A program made the position numbers and the translations under genes. From the NCBI GenBank assembly GCA_964526475.1, contig CAZGKF010000004.1:1-64000 (forward strand): DNA of 64,000 nucleotides. Reading direction: 5' to 3'. Source of the DNA: CAYVTV01 sp964526475 (lineage in GTDB: Bacteria > Bacteroidota > Bacteroidia > Bacteroidales > GCA-2748055). The notes under the pieces were generated by a model that was not told the DNA's origin, searched no databases, and saw nothing but the letters and a program-made list of their open reading frames with translations. Numbering within the stretch: position 1 is the first letter of the stretch; every line of letters starts with the position of its first letter. This document shows, one piece after another, positions 37,237 through 46,548 of this stretch.

Positions 37237-37695
37237 TCATGTCTTTCTGGTAATCAGAACCTTATTCCCCTGAAGTTCAATATTCCATGATCTCAGATCA
37301 ATTATGTTTTTAGCTTCACGATAATACAATCTTGACCTTATACTTGTTTCTTTATTATCCCTTTTATCTTTATATTCACCAGAAAACTCATAGCTGTTGG
37401 AATACGGATGGTTCTCATGGTATATCTTTACGATCTCTATCATAGTGGAAATTATTCTGAATACTTCACCCTTATTGGTTTCAGAATATTCATCTTCAAA
37501 TTCCTCACTTATAACACTGAAATTTAATATGTTGCCTAAGTAATTATTTTTCTTTTTACCAAAAGTTACCTGATAGCTTAAACCGCTTTCGGTTTCAAAG
37601 TAATAAGTACTTCCTGAAATAATATCCGGTCTGCGAATAGGAAAAGTTTTACAGGGGTGCTTATAATCACTACGTATCAAGGAAATACCTTCCAT
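37237..37695 (-). CDS. Small uncharacterised protein, DUF6934-like
   Basis: 152 residues, no signal peptide or membrane segment. The pattern TYYFETESGLSYQVTFGKK, then GEVFRIISTMIEIVKIYHENHP, then YEFSGEYKD with SIRSRLYYREAKN resembles DUF6934 proteins (a small alpha/beta fold common in Bacteroidota), but the match is by eye. Function unknown. Between radA (32 bp) and the peptide ABC ATPase (3 bp), so probably cotranscribed with both. Confidence 0.65.
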   Translation of the reverse strand: MEGISLIRSDYKHPCKTFPIRRPDIISGSTYYFETESGLSYQVTFGKKKNNYLGNILNFSVISEEFEDEYSETNKGEVFRIISTMIEIVKIYHENHPYSNSYEFSGEYKDKRDNKETSIRSRLYYREAKNIIDLRSWNIELQGNKVLITRKT

Positions 37696-37727
37696 GTCTA
37701 AACATAATTAATAAATACATCATGTAA

Positions 37728-39092
37728 TTATCCAAAAAGTAATTTTGGTAATTGCTGAACCTTGGAAATGAAAGAAACATTCATCTTATTTTTTACTGAA
37801 TCAGTAGCTTTTTTGTTGTACTCAGAAATAATAATCCTTTTAAACCCAAGTTTCTCTGCTTCCAGAATTCTTTGTTCAATTCTGTTTACGGGGCGTATTT
37901 CCCCTGAAAGGCTTATCTCTCCTGCAAAACAAATATTATTTTCAACCGCAATATCGATTGAAGAAGATAATACAGCAGCAATAATGGCCAGATCAATAGC
38001 CGGATCATCCACTTTTAATCCTCCTGCTATATTCAAAAAGACGTCTTTAGTTAATAATTTGAAATTTGCCCTTTTTTCCATCACTGCCAGCAACATCCCA
38101 AGTCTTCTGAGATCGAAACCCGTAGCGGATCGCTGGGGTGCAGAGTATGCCATATTACTCACAAGCGCCTGCACCTCAATAAGTAGTGGGCGAATACCCT
38201 CCAGAGTAGCCGCTACAGCAACTCCGCTGAGATTATCCGGATTCTGTGAAATCAGTATTTCTGAAGGATTGGGAATTTCCCGGAGACCTGTTCCCAGCAT
38301 TTCATAAACTCCAATTTCTGAAGTAGATCCAAAACGGTTTTTTGTTGCCCTTAGAATCCTGTACATATAGTTCGTGTCACCCTCAAACTGAAGAACAGTA
38401 TCAACTATATGTTCAAGTACTTTCGGCCCTGCAATAACCCCTTCCTTTGTAATATGGCCTATAAGTATTACAGGGACATTAGTTTCTTTAGCATATTTCA
38501 GCCACACAGATGCACATTCCCTCACCTGAGAAACACTGCCTGGAGAAGATTCTATTCTATCTGTAAACAGGGTCTGAATAGAATCAATTATTATAAGTCC
38601 CGGATTTATATGCCTTGTTGTATCGATTACAGTTTCCAGGTTGGTATCCGTAAAAATGTAACATTCGTTCGAAGACACCTCCCCAAGTCGCTCTGCCCTG
38701 AGTTTTAACTGCTGGGAGCTCTCTTCACCCGAAACATATAGTATTTTAAGATCTGGGGATTTTAGGGCAATCTGCAATACAAGAGTTGATTTCCCAATGC
38801 CGGGTTCTCCTCCTATTAATATAAGTGAACCTGGAACAAGTCCTCCTCCCAGTACCCTGTTAAATTCATTGTCGAATGTATCAATACGAAGATTCTTCTG
38901 AGTTGTAACGTCCTTTAACCTCTCGGGCTTACTGGTTTTTTTTTCCGGGAAAAAGTTTCTACCCGCAGATGATATGCTGATCACTTCTTCAACAAAGGTA
39001 TTCCATTCTCCACATGAAGGACACCGTCCGATCCATTTGGCTGATTCTGTACCACAGTTCTGGCATACAAATGTTGATTTTGATTTAGCCAT
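37728..39092 (-). CDS. radA: DNA repair protein RadA
   Basis: RecA-like ATPase that promotes branch migration in recombination. 454 residues: zinc finger CQNCGTESAKWIGRCPSC (Cys at 10, 13, 24 and 27), Walker A GGEPGIGKSTL near 94, the RadA-specific KNRFG motif near 253 and a C-terminal Lon-protease-like domain (DPAIDLAIIAAVLSS, FAGEISLSGEIRPV). All signature parts are present at family length. Followed by the small unknown protein and ABC ATPase genes. Confidence 0.97.
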   Translation of the reverse strand: MAKSKSTFVCQNCGTESAKWIGRCPSCGEWNTFVEEVISISSAGRNFFPEKKTSKPERLKDVTTQKNLRIDTFDNEFNRVLGGGLVPGSLILIGGEPGIGKSTLVLQIALKSPDLKILYVSGEESSQQLKLRAERLGEVSSNECYIFTDTNLETVIDTTRHINPGLIIIDSIQTLFTDRIESSPGSVSQVRECASVWLKYAKETNVPVILIGHITKEGVIAGPKVLEHIVDTVLQFEGDTNYMYRILRATKNRFGSTSEIGVYEMLGTGLREIPNPSEILISQNPDNLSGVAVAATLEGIRPLLIEVQALVSNMAYSAPQRSATGFDLRRLGMLLAVMEKRANFKLLTKDVFLNIAGGLKVDDPAIDLAIIAAVLSSSIDIAVENNICFAGEISLSGEIRPVNRIEQRILEAEKLGFKRIIISEYNKKATDSVKNKMNVSFISKVQQLPKLLFG

Positions 39093-39182
39093 TATTATAT
39101 TCCAACTTAAAATAAATTAAAGTTAACATATAAATGCCTGTAATGTATGATATAGTCTGAAATTCCTTTATATATTATAAAT

Positions 39183-39674
39183 TCAGAGTTTTTTGTATTT
39201 ATTAATAATCTCTGAACTGGAATACCCTTTAATATAGTCTATAGTTATGACCTGACCATTTTTATCTTTAACAATATCATACCCAACGATTTCCTCAGGC
39301 AAATAATCCCCACCTTTAACCAAAACATCAGGCTGTAGAATCTTAATAAGTTCATAGGGTGTGTCTTCATCGAAAATAGATACATAATCAACAAACTCCA
39401 GGGAGGCAAGTATTAAAGCCCTGGAATACTGATCCTGAACAGGCCTGCCTTCCCCTTTCAAGCGATGCACCGACTCGTCAGAATTTACACCGATAAATAA
39501 AATATCTCCCTTCCCGGATGCTTTATAAAGATACTCCATATGCCCACGATGCAAAATATCAAAGCATCCATTTGTGAAAACAAGACTTAAGTTATTATTT
39601 TGCCAGGAGGAGCAAAGCGAGGAGATAGTTTCCTCTTCGACAATCTTTTCCTCCGGAGGTTTACATTTTTTCAT
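39183..39674 (-). CDS. rfaE2: D-glycero-beta-D-manno-heptose 1-phosphate adenylyltransferase
   Basis: Activates heptose 1-phosphate to ADP-heptose for lipopolysaccharide core. 163 residues: the adenylyltransferase domain only, not fused to the kinase. Nucleotide-binding motif TNGCFDILHRGHMEYL near 33-48, GVNSDESVHRLKG, and the closing YSSSEIINKYK. It overlaps the upstream YbhN-type gene by 4 bp (ATGA). The kinase half (hldE N-domain/hddA) is elsewhere. Confidence 0.94.
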   Translation of the reverse strand: MKKCKPPEEKIVEEETISSLCSSWQNNNLSLVFTNGCFDILHRGHMEYLYKASGKGDILFIGVNSDESVHRLKGEGRPVQDQYSRALILASLEFVDYVSIFDEDTPYELIKILQPDVLVKGGDYLPEEIVGYDIVKDKNGQVITIDYIKGYSSSEIINKYKKL

Positions 39675-40732
39675 GCAGATTTAAGTTTAACATCTTTCTC
39701 ATGAGCAGCATTCAATGATTCATTACCGGATTTCTTTTTGTAAAAAAGCATGTACAGAGAGAGTACCCCAAGAAAGATCATCATAAGGGCTTGTGATCCA
39801 TGCGAAATGGTTGCAAAAACAAGACCCTGCTCCACCGATATCATTGGATATACAGTAGCAAGTCCACGGGAAATAATCCAGTGAAAAGCGCCTATACCAG
39901 ACTGCACAGGGGCAGACATCCCAAGTCCTCCAATGACAAGAATAAAAAGACCATCGATAAGTTTCAGATGCGATGTAGCAGGTAAAGCAAAAACCACTAC
40001 CCATGTCATAAGCAGGTATAATACCCATATTATAACTGTATGAAATAAGAATTCACCTCTTTTCTTCATTTTATATACAGTCTTTAAGCCATCAAAAACC
40101 CCCTTTACCAGGCTCTTAAATTTTGTAAATCTCCTGCTTTTATCCAGAATTTCCCTGAAAACGAGGTAGTACAGTATAAAAGAAAAAGCGACCATAATAA
40201 AAAAAATAATCCAGATAGTCCAGGAAAAACCAAGGCTTGCTGATACTTTCTCTTTTACAGGATTAAACACGTTATATCTAAGAAAACCACCGAAAGTTTC
40301 AAACTTCAATATAAGGAGTAGCAAAAGAAGGGTAAAAAGAGATAACAGATCAACCGCTCTTTCAACTATTACAGTTCCAAGAAGTTTATCAACCGGGATT
40401 TTTTCTTTTTTTGCAAGCGAAGCACAACGGGTAATTTCTCCTAGCCTCGGTAAAGCAAAATTTGCAAGGTAACCTGTCATTACTGCATAAAACGTACTAC
40501 TTAGGGGAGGCCTATAGCCAAGTGGTTCAATAATCAGATTCCAGCGATAAGACCGGCTGAATAATGCCAGAAAAGCAAAAAGTAATGACAGTATAACCCA
40601 GGAATATTCTGCTGTTTTAAGATCATTAATGAGTTGATCGATATTTATTCCTTTAAATGCAAAATAGAGGAGAAATATTCCTAATGCCAGAAACATCAGA
40701 AACTTTGCTGCTTTAATTACAAATTGTTTCAA
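39671..40732 (-). CDS. YbhN/UPF0104 family flippase-like integral membrane protein
   Basis: 353 residues with about eight membrane helices, in the lysylphosphatidylglycerol synthase transmembrane (LPG_synthase_TM) family. Features: LLFAFLALFSRSYRWNLII, TGYLANFALPRLGEITRCASLAK near 90 (the family's PRLGE motif) and VVIERAVDLLSL. The synthase domain is absent, so it is not MprF. Homologues are thought to flip or transport lipids/polyprenyl carriers; the substrate is unknown. Overlaps panD and rfaE2 by 4 bp each. Confidence 0.87.
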   Translation of the reverse strand: MKQFVIKAAKFLMFLALGIFLLYFAFKGINIDQLINDLKTAEYSWVILSLLFAFLALFSRSYRWNLIIEPLGYRPPLSSTFYAVMTGYLANFALPRLGEITRCASLAKKEKIPVDKLLGTVIVERAVDLLSLFTLLLLLLILKFETFGGFLRYNVFNPVKEKVSASLGFSWTIWIIFFIMVAFSFILYYLVFREILDKSRRFTKFKSLVKGVFDGLKTVYKMKKRGEFLFHTVIIWVLYLLMTWVVVFALPATSHLKLIDGLFILVIGGLGMSAPVQSGIGAFHWIISRGLATVYPMISVEQGLVFATISHGSQALMMIFLGVLSLYMLFYKKKSGNESLNAAHEKDVKLKSA

Positions 40733-41091
40733 TGCTCTGTCAGGATAAGTTTATTGGTAGAAGTGTCCGGGAATATTATGGAAGGTTTGAATTTCTTCGC
40801 CTCATCAAAATCCATCATGGCATATGATATGATTATAATTATATCCCCAACAGAGATTTTTCTTGCAGCCGGGCCATTCATACAAATTTCCCCGCTTCCT
40901 CTCTTTCCTGTAATGACATAGGTTTCAAGCCTCTCTCCATTGTCTATATCCACAACGGTAACCTTTTCACCTTCAATAATATTTACAGCATCCATCAGAT
41001 CCTCATCAATAGTAATACTTCCTACATAATGGAGGTCTGCCTCGGTGACAGTAACCCTGTGAATTTTTGATTTTAATATCTCGATATTCAT
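40729..41091 (-). CDS. panD: Aspartate 1-decarboxylase
   Basis: Makes beta-alanine for pantothenate. 120 residues. The self-cleavage site YVGSIT gives the pyruvoyl group from Ser25 after Gly24. KIHRVTVTEADL precedes it and NGPAARKISVGDIIIIISY follows, all typical. 12 bp downstream of panC, its pathway partner, and overlapping the YbhN-type gene by 4 bp. Confidence 0.97.
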   Translation of the reverse strand: MNIEILKSKIHRVTVTEADLHYVGSITIDEDLMDAVNIIEGEKVTVVDIDNGERLETYVITGKRGSGEICMNGPAARKISVGDIIIIISYAMMDFDEAKKFKPSIIFPDTSTNKLILTEH

Positions 41092-41103
41092 AATTTCGTA
41101 AAG

Positions 41104-41943
41104 TTAATCAAAATTAATATTATCTATAAGACGAATCTTACCAATTTTCACTGCAATGCATCCTGTTTTCCCGCCCTTTTCGTCCCATGAAACTATGGGA
41201 GTTAATTTAACTGAATCAACTATCTCAAAATACTCGACAGTTAGCGAAGGATTTTCAGAAATAGTTTTTATCACCCACTTTTTTATTTCGCTGACAGTCA
41301 TACTACTTCTATATTCTCTTGCCTGAAATAAGGTTCGGGGAATTTGTGCAGCATGCATTCTCCCGACAGGGGAAAGCAACTGATTTCTTGAACTCATGGC
41401 AAGTCCGTCGGATTCGCGGACAGTTGGGCAAGATATTATCTCAACATTATAGTTAAGTATCTTTGCCAACATCTTAATTACTGCCAACTGCTGAAAGTCT
41501 TTCTGCCCAAAAAAGGCTTTATCCGGTAGAACAATATCGAAAAGACGGCTAACAACCTGCGCAACTCCATTAAAATGCCCCGGACGGTATTCCCCTTCCA
41601 TTATGGTTTCAATGTGACCAAAATCAAACTTTCTCTCATCTTTCTCAGGATATATATCCTTAATACCAGGTAGAAATAAAACGTCAGTTTTATAATTCGA
41701 CAGCATCTCTATATCTTTTTCAGTATGCCGGGGATATCTGAAAAAATCTTCGGGATCATTAAACTGGGTTGGATTTACAAATATACTGACAATAGTTATA
41801 TCTGATTCTTTTACAGAGGCCTCTATGAGAGAAAGATGCCCCTCATGCAAAGCTCCCATTGTTGGGACAAAGCCCGTAATTAAATTATTCCCTGAAGCTT
41901 TCCTGTAATTCGAAATTTGCTCAGCAGTATTTAGTATATCCAT
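41104..41943 (-). CDS. panC: Pantothenate synthetase
   Basis: Joins pantoate and beta-alanine with ATP to pantothenate. 279 residues: FVPTMGALHEGHLSLI (the HIGH-type nucleotide motif near 27-40), FVNPTQFN, PGHFNGVAQVV, FFGQKDFQQLAVI and MSSRNQLLSP (the KMSKS-equivalent). First gene of the panC-panD-ybhN-rfaE2 operon. Divergent from the glycogen-synthase-like gene, with 160 bp between them. Confidence 0.97.
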   Translation of the reverse strand: MDILNTAEQISNYRKASGNNLITGFVPTMGALHEGHLSLIEASVKESDITIVSIFVNPTQFNDPEDFFRYPRHTEKDIEMLSNYKTDVLFLPGIKDIYPEKDERKFDFGHIETIMEGEYRPGHFNGVAQVVSRLFDIVLPDKAFFGQKDFQQLAVIKMLAKILNYNVEIISCPTVRESDGLAMSSRNQLLSPVGRMHAAQIPRTLFQAREYRSSMTVSEIKKWVIKTISENPSLTVEYFEIVDSVKLTPIVSWDEKGGKTGCIAVKIGKIRLIDNINFD

Positions 41944-42057
41944 AGATATTAATTCCGGGTAAAATTAGTTATTAAATTAATCAGAAAAAACCCTGGCTAC
42001 TATTTCTCTGAATGTCAAATAAATATATTTAGAAATACATGGTCTTAATTTTTTTTG

Positions 42058-42065
42058 TAACTTTG
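42058..42065 (+). promoter_or_regulatory. -7 promoter element upstream of the GT5-like gene
   Basis: TAACTTTG matches TAnnTTTG, 38 bp before the start codon. A -33 TTTG at 19-21 bp is not evident. It would drive the three-gene run ending in glmS. Confidence 0.4.
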
Positions 42066-42103
42066 TACGGTTTTTTGTGTAACCACAAGCAAACAGGTGC
42101 AAG

Positions 42104-42919
42104 ATGAAAAGTGTTAAAGTTTTGTTTATTTCTCAGGAGATTACACCATACCTTCCCGAAACAGAAATGTCAACTATATGCAGGGAACTCCCCCAGGGCA
42201 TACAGGAAAGAGGTCGTGAAATAAGAACATTTATGCCCAGGTTTGGGTGCATTAACGAAAGGCGCAATCAATTGCATGAGGTGATCCGTCTCTCCGGTAT
42301 GAATTTAATAATAAATGATTCCGACCATCCACTGATCATCAAAGTGGCTTCCATCCAGTCAGCACGTATGCAGGTTTATTTCATCGACAATGAGGACTAT
42401 TTTCATAGAAAAAATACTTTGAAAGATTCTAAAGGAAAATTTTTTGAAGATAATGATGAAAGAATGATCTTTTTTGCCAGAGGGGTTTTGGAAACAGTGA
42501 AAAAGCTCAGATGGTCACCTGATATTGTACATTGTCATGGCTGGTTTACAAGCCTCATTCCCCTCTACATTAAGAAAACCTTTGCCGATGATCCGGTTTT
42601 CAGAAATTCAAAGGTTGTTTTTTCGATTTATAATGATATGTTTAACGAATATCTTGATAATGGTTTCGTCAAGAAAATAATTACTGAGGGCATTAAAAAG
42701 GATGACTTAAAAGATCTGGCTGAGCCTACCTTCCTAAATATAGCCAAACTGGCAATCCGGTTTTCTGATGGTTTAATATCTGGCAGCAATAGTTTATCAC
42801 CTGAACTGTATCAGCTGATTAAAGAATCTTCTATCCCATATTTAAAATTTATGCCCCCTGAAGAATATTTAGATGCTTATTCCGTTTTCTATGATAAAAT
42901 TTTAACTGATACAGAATAG
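42104..42919 (+). CDS. Glycogen/starch synthase N-terminal domain protein (GT5, catalytic half only)
   Basis: 271 residues that correspond only to the N-terminal Rossmann domain of GT5 glycogen synthases: VLFISQEITPYLPETEMSTI near 6-24, ELPQGIQERGREIRTFMPRFG, YFIDNEDYFHRK, PDIVHCHGWFTSLIPLY near 145. A complete enzyme has about 480 residues with a second Rossmann domain carrying the nucleotide-sugar site; here the frame ends in an acidic tail and the next gene starts at once. By itself it should not make glycogen. Expected to be conserved rather than broken, because it has an ordered operon (DUF4270, glmS). Function unknown. Confidence 0.8.
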   Translation: MKSVKVLFISQEITPYLPETEMSTICRELPQGIQERGREIRTFMPRFGCINERRNQLHEVIRLSGMNLIINDSDHPLIIKVASIQSARMQVYFIDNEDYFHRKNTLKDSKGKFFEDNDERMIFFARGVLETVKKLRWSPDIVHCHGWFTSLIPLYIKKTFADDPVFRNSKVVFSIYNDMFNEYLDNGFVKKIITEGIKKDDLKDLAEPTFLNIAKLAIRFSDGLISGSNSLSPELYQLIKESSIPYLKFMPPEEYLDAYSVFYDKILTDTE

Positions 42920-44239
42920 ATGAGACATTCTTTAATTGTAAATCCAGGGAAATGGATGATAAAAATTCTTATACATACTACATTTTATATAAGTATACTG
43001 TTATTTTTCTCAAATTGTGATAACGAACCTTCCTTTCTTGGCAGGGACATTTTGCCACCAGCCGATAATGTTTTATTAAAAGTTGATACGACAACACAAA
43101 TAACTTCCTATACTTCAACGGCTGTACCAATTATTACATCATTTAATACTTCCTATCTTCTCGGGTCGCTTAATGATTCTATTTTTGGATTTTACGAAGC
43201 TTCTGTAATAAGTCAGTTACAACTTATTTCTATCGGGAACCTCAGTGGAAACAGGACCATTGATTCCCTTGTTTTGCAACTTAGTATTAAAGATCATTTT
43301 GGCGACAGCTTAAATGTACAAACGCTAAGACTATTTGAAGTAACTGAAGATATTAAAATCGATTCATCCTATTTTTCTGATACTGATGTTGAAGGAAAAT
43401 ACAATCCCATATCACTTGGATCAACAAACTTTATTCCCAGAGACTCGATGATCAGAGTAAAGATTACCAGTACAGATTATCTCTCAAAATTTCAGTTTGC
43501 TGATGACTCCGTTTTTATGGGAAACTCTGCTTTTATGAGTACATTCAAAGGATTATATTTTAAGGTCGATGAACAGATCGGTTACGGGGGAGCACTTACA
43601 TCCCTTGACCTTGCTTCTGAGGTTTCTAAACTGACTCTTTACTATGATATAGACAAAGTTCCGGGCGATACTGTAAACCAGTCTCTGGATATGGTTCTTG
43701 GCAATGAAATTAATTCCATAAATCTTTTTAATAATGATTTTACCGGTTATCCGTCTTCTGCCGGATTAGATAACCCGGATCATCAGGATACGGTTTTATT
43801 TTTAACCTCAATGGCAGGATTAAATGTTAAAATAAATTTTCCTGAACTTGAAGAATGGCGGTCCCGTGGGAGGATTGCCGTGATAAAGGCTGAACTTTTT
43901 GCAGGTGTTGAGGATTCAGCATTCCGCTATAATAACTACAAACTTTACCCTGACCGTTTAATTTTATATTCTGTTGATGCTGAAGAGAAATACGAGCTAC
44001 TGTATGATTATCACCTTCAGAATGAACTTTACGGAGGCTATTACAGTATTAGTGAAAAAGCTTATAAGTTCAATATTACCTACCATTTTCAGTCATATAT
44101 AGATAAAAGAATTGAGAATTCTGAATTGATAATGATAAATTCAGGTAACAGTTTTACTCCCAACAGGGTTTTATTAAAGAGTCCGCTTGCTGAAGGCAGA
44201 GGAAGAATGAAACTTCGTGTTATTTATACAGAATTATAA
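42920..44239 (+). CDS. DUF4270 family lipoprotein
   Basis: 439 residues starting directly after the preceding stop (TAG then ATG). The lipobox is FFSNC (Cys33 from this start, or Cys21 from an inner ATG at 42956 that gives a shorter and more usual signal). DUF4270 hallmarks: FLGRDILPPADNVLL, SFNTSYLLGSLNDSIFG, DSLVLQLSI, and a closing LLKSPLAEGRGRMKLRVIYTEL. The mature part is beta-rich. Exported and surface-linked; function unknown. Between the GT5-like gene and glmS (6 bp). Confidence 0.85.
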   Translation: MRHSLIVNPGKWMIKILIHTTFYISILLFFSNCDNEPSFLGRDILPPADNVLLKVDTTTQITSYTSTAVPIITSFNTSYLLGSLNDSIFGFYEASVISQLQLISIGNLSGNRTIDSLVLQLSIKDHFGDSLNVQTLRLFEVTEDIKIDSSYFSDTDVEGKYNPISLGSTNFIPRDSMIRVKITSTDYLSKFQFADDSVFMGNSAFMSTFKGLYFKVDEQIGYGGALTSLDLASEVSKLTLYYDIDKVPGDTVNQSLDMVLGNEINSINLFNNDFTGYPSSAGLDNPDHQDTVLFLTSMAGLNVKINFPELEEWRSRGRIAVIKAELFAGVEDSAFRYNNYKLYPDRLILYSVDAEEKYELLYDYHLQNELYGGYYSISEKAYKFNITYHFQSYIDKRIENSELIMINSGNSFTPNRVLLKSPLAEGRGRMKLRVIYTEL

Positions 44240-44245
44240 TCCTGA

Positions 44246-46084
44246 ATGTGTGGCATATTTGGTTATATTGGAAACAGAGAAGCATCCCCGGTTATATTAA
44301 ACGGGCTTAAGCGTCTCGAATACAGAGGATATGATTCAGCAGGGATTGCTCTTATTAAAGATGTACAGATCAATGTTTATAAAAAGAAGGGGAAAGTCTC
44401 CGAACTAAACAATTTCATTCTCGGAAAAAATATATCAGGAACTCTCGGCATTGGCCATACCCGATGGGCCACACACGGGGAGCCAAATGATGTTAACGCC
44501 CACCCCCATACCTCAATGAATGGTATTTTCACCATTATACATAACGGGATTATTGAAAACTATTCTACTCTGAAAAATAAACTTACTGAAGAAGGATACA
44601 GATTTGTAAGTGAGACTGATACCGAAGTACTTGCTAACCTAATAGAATATATTTACAGGAATGGGGGAAATACTGCTGAGATCGCTGTAAGGCTCGCTCT
44701 TACAAAGGTTATAGGAGCCTACGGCCTTCTTGTATTGTGTAAAGATGAACCCGGTAATATTATTGCAGCACGGAAAAGCAGCCCCCTCGTATTAGGAATA
44801 GGTGAGGGAGAATATTTCATTGCTTCAGACGCAACTCCCATTATTGAGTATACCAACAGGGTTATTTACCTGAATAATGACGATATAGCTATTATCAACA
44901 GGACAAAACTAAGCCTTAAAAATATTCAGAATGAAAATCTTATACCAAAGATTCATAAATTAGACCTTGGTATAAGTGAGATCGAAAAGAATAGTTACGA
45001 TCATTTTATGCTTAAGGAGATCTTTGAGCAACCGCGTTCTATTGAGGATACTTTCAGGGGAAGAATATCATTGGATAAATCTTCAATCCGTCTTGGAGGA
45101 TTGTACGAAGTGGAAGAAAAGCTGGTTAGTGCCAAAAGAATAATTATCATTGGATGCGGTACATCATGGCATGCCGGGCTGCTGGGGGAGTACCTGTTTG
45201 AAGATATTGCAAGAATTCCTGTCGAAGTAGAATATGCGTCTGAGTTCAGGTATCGTAACCCATTGATTTATCCTGATGATATAATTATTGCCATTAGTCA
45301 GAGTGGAGAAACAGCAGATACCCTTGCCGCCATTCAACTTGCAAAACAAGCGGGGGCAACTGTGCTTGGGATATGCAATGTGGCTGGTTCAAGTATTTCC
45401 AGGGAAACGCATGCAGGTGTATATACCCATGCCGGCCCTGAGATTGGCGTAGCGTCAACCAAAGCATTTACCGCCCAGGTAACTGTTTTGTCTATGATGG
45501 CATTTATGCTGGCTTATAAGAGAGGGTTTCTGGATAACTCAGACTATGTGGGACTTATTCGTGAACTATCTGAAATACCTGCTAAAATTGAAAAAATACT
45601 ATCACAAAATGAATTGTTTAAGACATTGGCCGGAAAATATCAGAACTCAACAAATTTTTTATATCTGGGCAGGGGATATTCATTTCCCGTTGCACTGGAA
45701 GGTGCATTAAAACTCAAAGAAATATCATATATTCATGCAGAAGGGTACCCCGCTGCTGAGATGAAGCATGGTCCAATAGCTCTTATTGACCAGAATATGC
45801 CTGTTGTTGTTATTGCTACTAAAGATAAATCTTATGAAAAGATAGTTAGCAATATTCAGGAAGTCAAGGCAAGAAAAGGTGAAGTCATTGCCATTATTAC
45901 AGAAGGAGATGATATTATATCAGGTGTTGCTGATTATACGGTGGAAATACCGCAGGCAGATGAAAAATTGTCCTCGCTGCTATCTGTTATTCCGCTCCAG
46001 TTAATCGCCTATCATATAGCTATTCTGCGCGGCTGTAATGTTGATCAACCCAGGAACCTTGCAAAATCCGTAACCGTTGAATAA
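44246..46084 (+). CDS. glmS: Glutamine-fructose-6-phosphate aminotransferase (isomerizing)
   Basis: Makes glucosamine 6-phosphate, the entry to UDP-GlcNAc for peptidoglycan and LPS. 612 residues: N-terminal Ntn glutaminase with Cys2 (MCGIFGYIGN), RWATHGEPNDVNAHPH and HNGIIENY; two SIS isomerase domains with GCGTSWHAG, ISQSGETADT, GRGYSFPVALEGALKLKEISY; and the closing NVDQPRNLAKSVTVE. No glmS ribozyme is possible, as the gene starts 6 bp after DUF4270. Confidence 0.98.
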   Translation: MCGIFGYIGNREASPVILNGLKRLEYRGYDSAGIALIKDVQINVYKKKGKVSELNNFILGKNISGTLGIGHTRWATHGEPNDVNAHPHTSMNGIFTIIHNGIIENYSTLKNKLTEEGYRFVSETDTEVLANLIEYIYRNGGNTAEIAVRLALTKVIGAYGLLVLCKDEPGNIIAARKSSPLVLGIGEGEYFIASDATPIIEYTNRVIYLNNDDIAIINRTKLSLKNIQNENLIPKIHKLDLGISEIEKNSYDHFMLKEIFEQPRSIEDTFRGRISLDKSSIRLGGLYEVEEKLVSAKRIIIIGCGTSWHAGLLGEYLFEDIARIPVEVEYASEFRYRNPLIYPDDIIIAISQSGETADTLAAIQLAKQAGATVLGICNVAGSSISRETHAGVYTHAGPEIGVASTKAFTAQVTVLSMMAFMLAYKRGFLDNSDYVGLIRELSEIPAKIEKILSQNELFKTLAGKYQNSTNFLYLGRGYSFPVALEGALKLKEISYIHAEGYPAAEMKHGPIALIDQNMPVVVIATKDKSYEKIVSNIQEVKARKGEVIAIITEGDDIISGVADYTVEIPQADEKLSSLLSVIPLQLIAYHIAILRGCNVDQPRNLAKSVTVE

Positions 46085-46159
46085 TATTTATCTTCCCTAC
46101 TTTTTTCTGCCACAAAAAAGCAGGCAAAAAGTCACCACGGATTACAACCTTCATGCCCA

Positions 46160-46191
46160 CATACTTTTTTGCAGCAGCGCAAAAAAGTATG
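46160..46191. terminator. Strong hairpin after glmS
   Basis: Arms CATACTTTTTTGC (46160-46172) and GCAAAAAAGTATG (46179-46191) are perfect 13-base reverse complements around a 6-base loop. About 30 bp upstream is a second, imperfect hairpin (46099-46131, arms near CTTTTTTCTGC and GCAGGCAAAAAG). Both can end transcription from glmS, but similar T/A-rich hairpins are also spread as intergenic repeats in Bacteroidota. Confidence 0.55.
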
Positions 46192-46215
46192 CAAAAAACG
46201 CCGCCGCTTAGGTGA

Positions 46216-46413
46216 AATCGCTTCCTAAAAACTCAATCCTACTGCCAACTTTTTTCACTTTGCGACTGCCAACTGCATACTGCCAACTTTTTTATTTACG
46301 CGATTTCCCGAAGGCGGGGAGTTATTCTATATTACAATCACTTCCTAAAAACCCAATCATACTGCCAACTTTTTTCACTTTGCGACTGCCAACTGCCCTC
46401 TGCCAACTTTTTT
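46216..46413. repeat. Two-copy 78 bp direct repeat, period 120 bp
   Basis: Copies at 46216-46293 and 46336-46413 agree in about 72 of 78 positions. Each contains several TGCCAACT units (ACTGCCAACTTTTTTC, GCGACTGCCAACTGC). They lie in the 649 bp gene-free stretch 46085-46733. An open frame of 92 codons runs through both copies, but its repeat-derived protein has no family and no promoter; it is not called. Not CRISPR: two unequal copies and no uniform spacer set. Confidence 0.7.
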
Positions 46414-46548
46414 TACCTTGCCAACCCGCCCCGGCCAAAAAGCCTCAGGTTTGCACAATCCGTGGACTTCCTGCGCACATAAGCTCTTAATTATAATTTT
46501 TTCTATAGCTTCCTTTAATACTTTAAATAATAGTTGTTGTTCCTGATA

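Noticed and set aside
44240..44245. glmS ribozyme
   Set aside because: Only 6 bp separate DUF4270 and glmS, so there is no room for the ribozyme.
46216..46413. Possible CRISPR
   Set aside because: Only two imperfect 78 bp copies, no short regular repeats or spacers, no cas genes.
46212..46490. 92-codon open frame in the glmS-rfbB gap
   Set aside because: It runs through both copies of a 78 bp direct repeat and translates to a duplicated low-complexity peptide with no promoter, family or start context.
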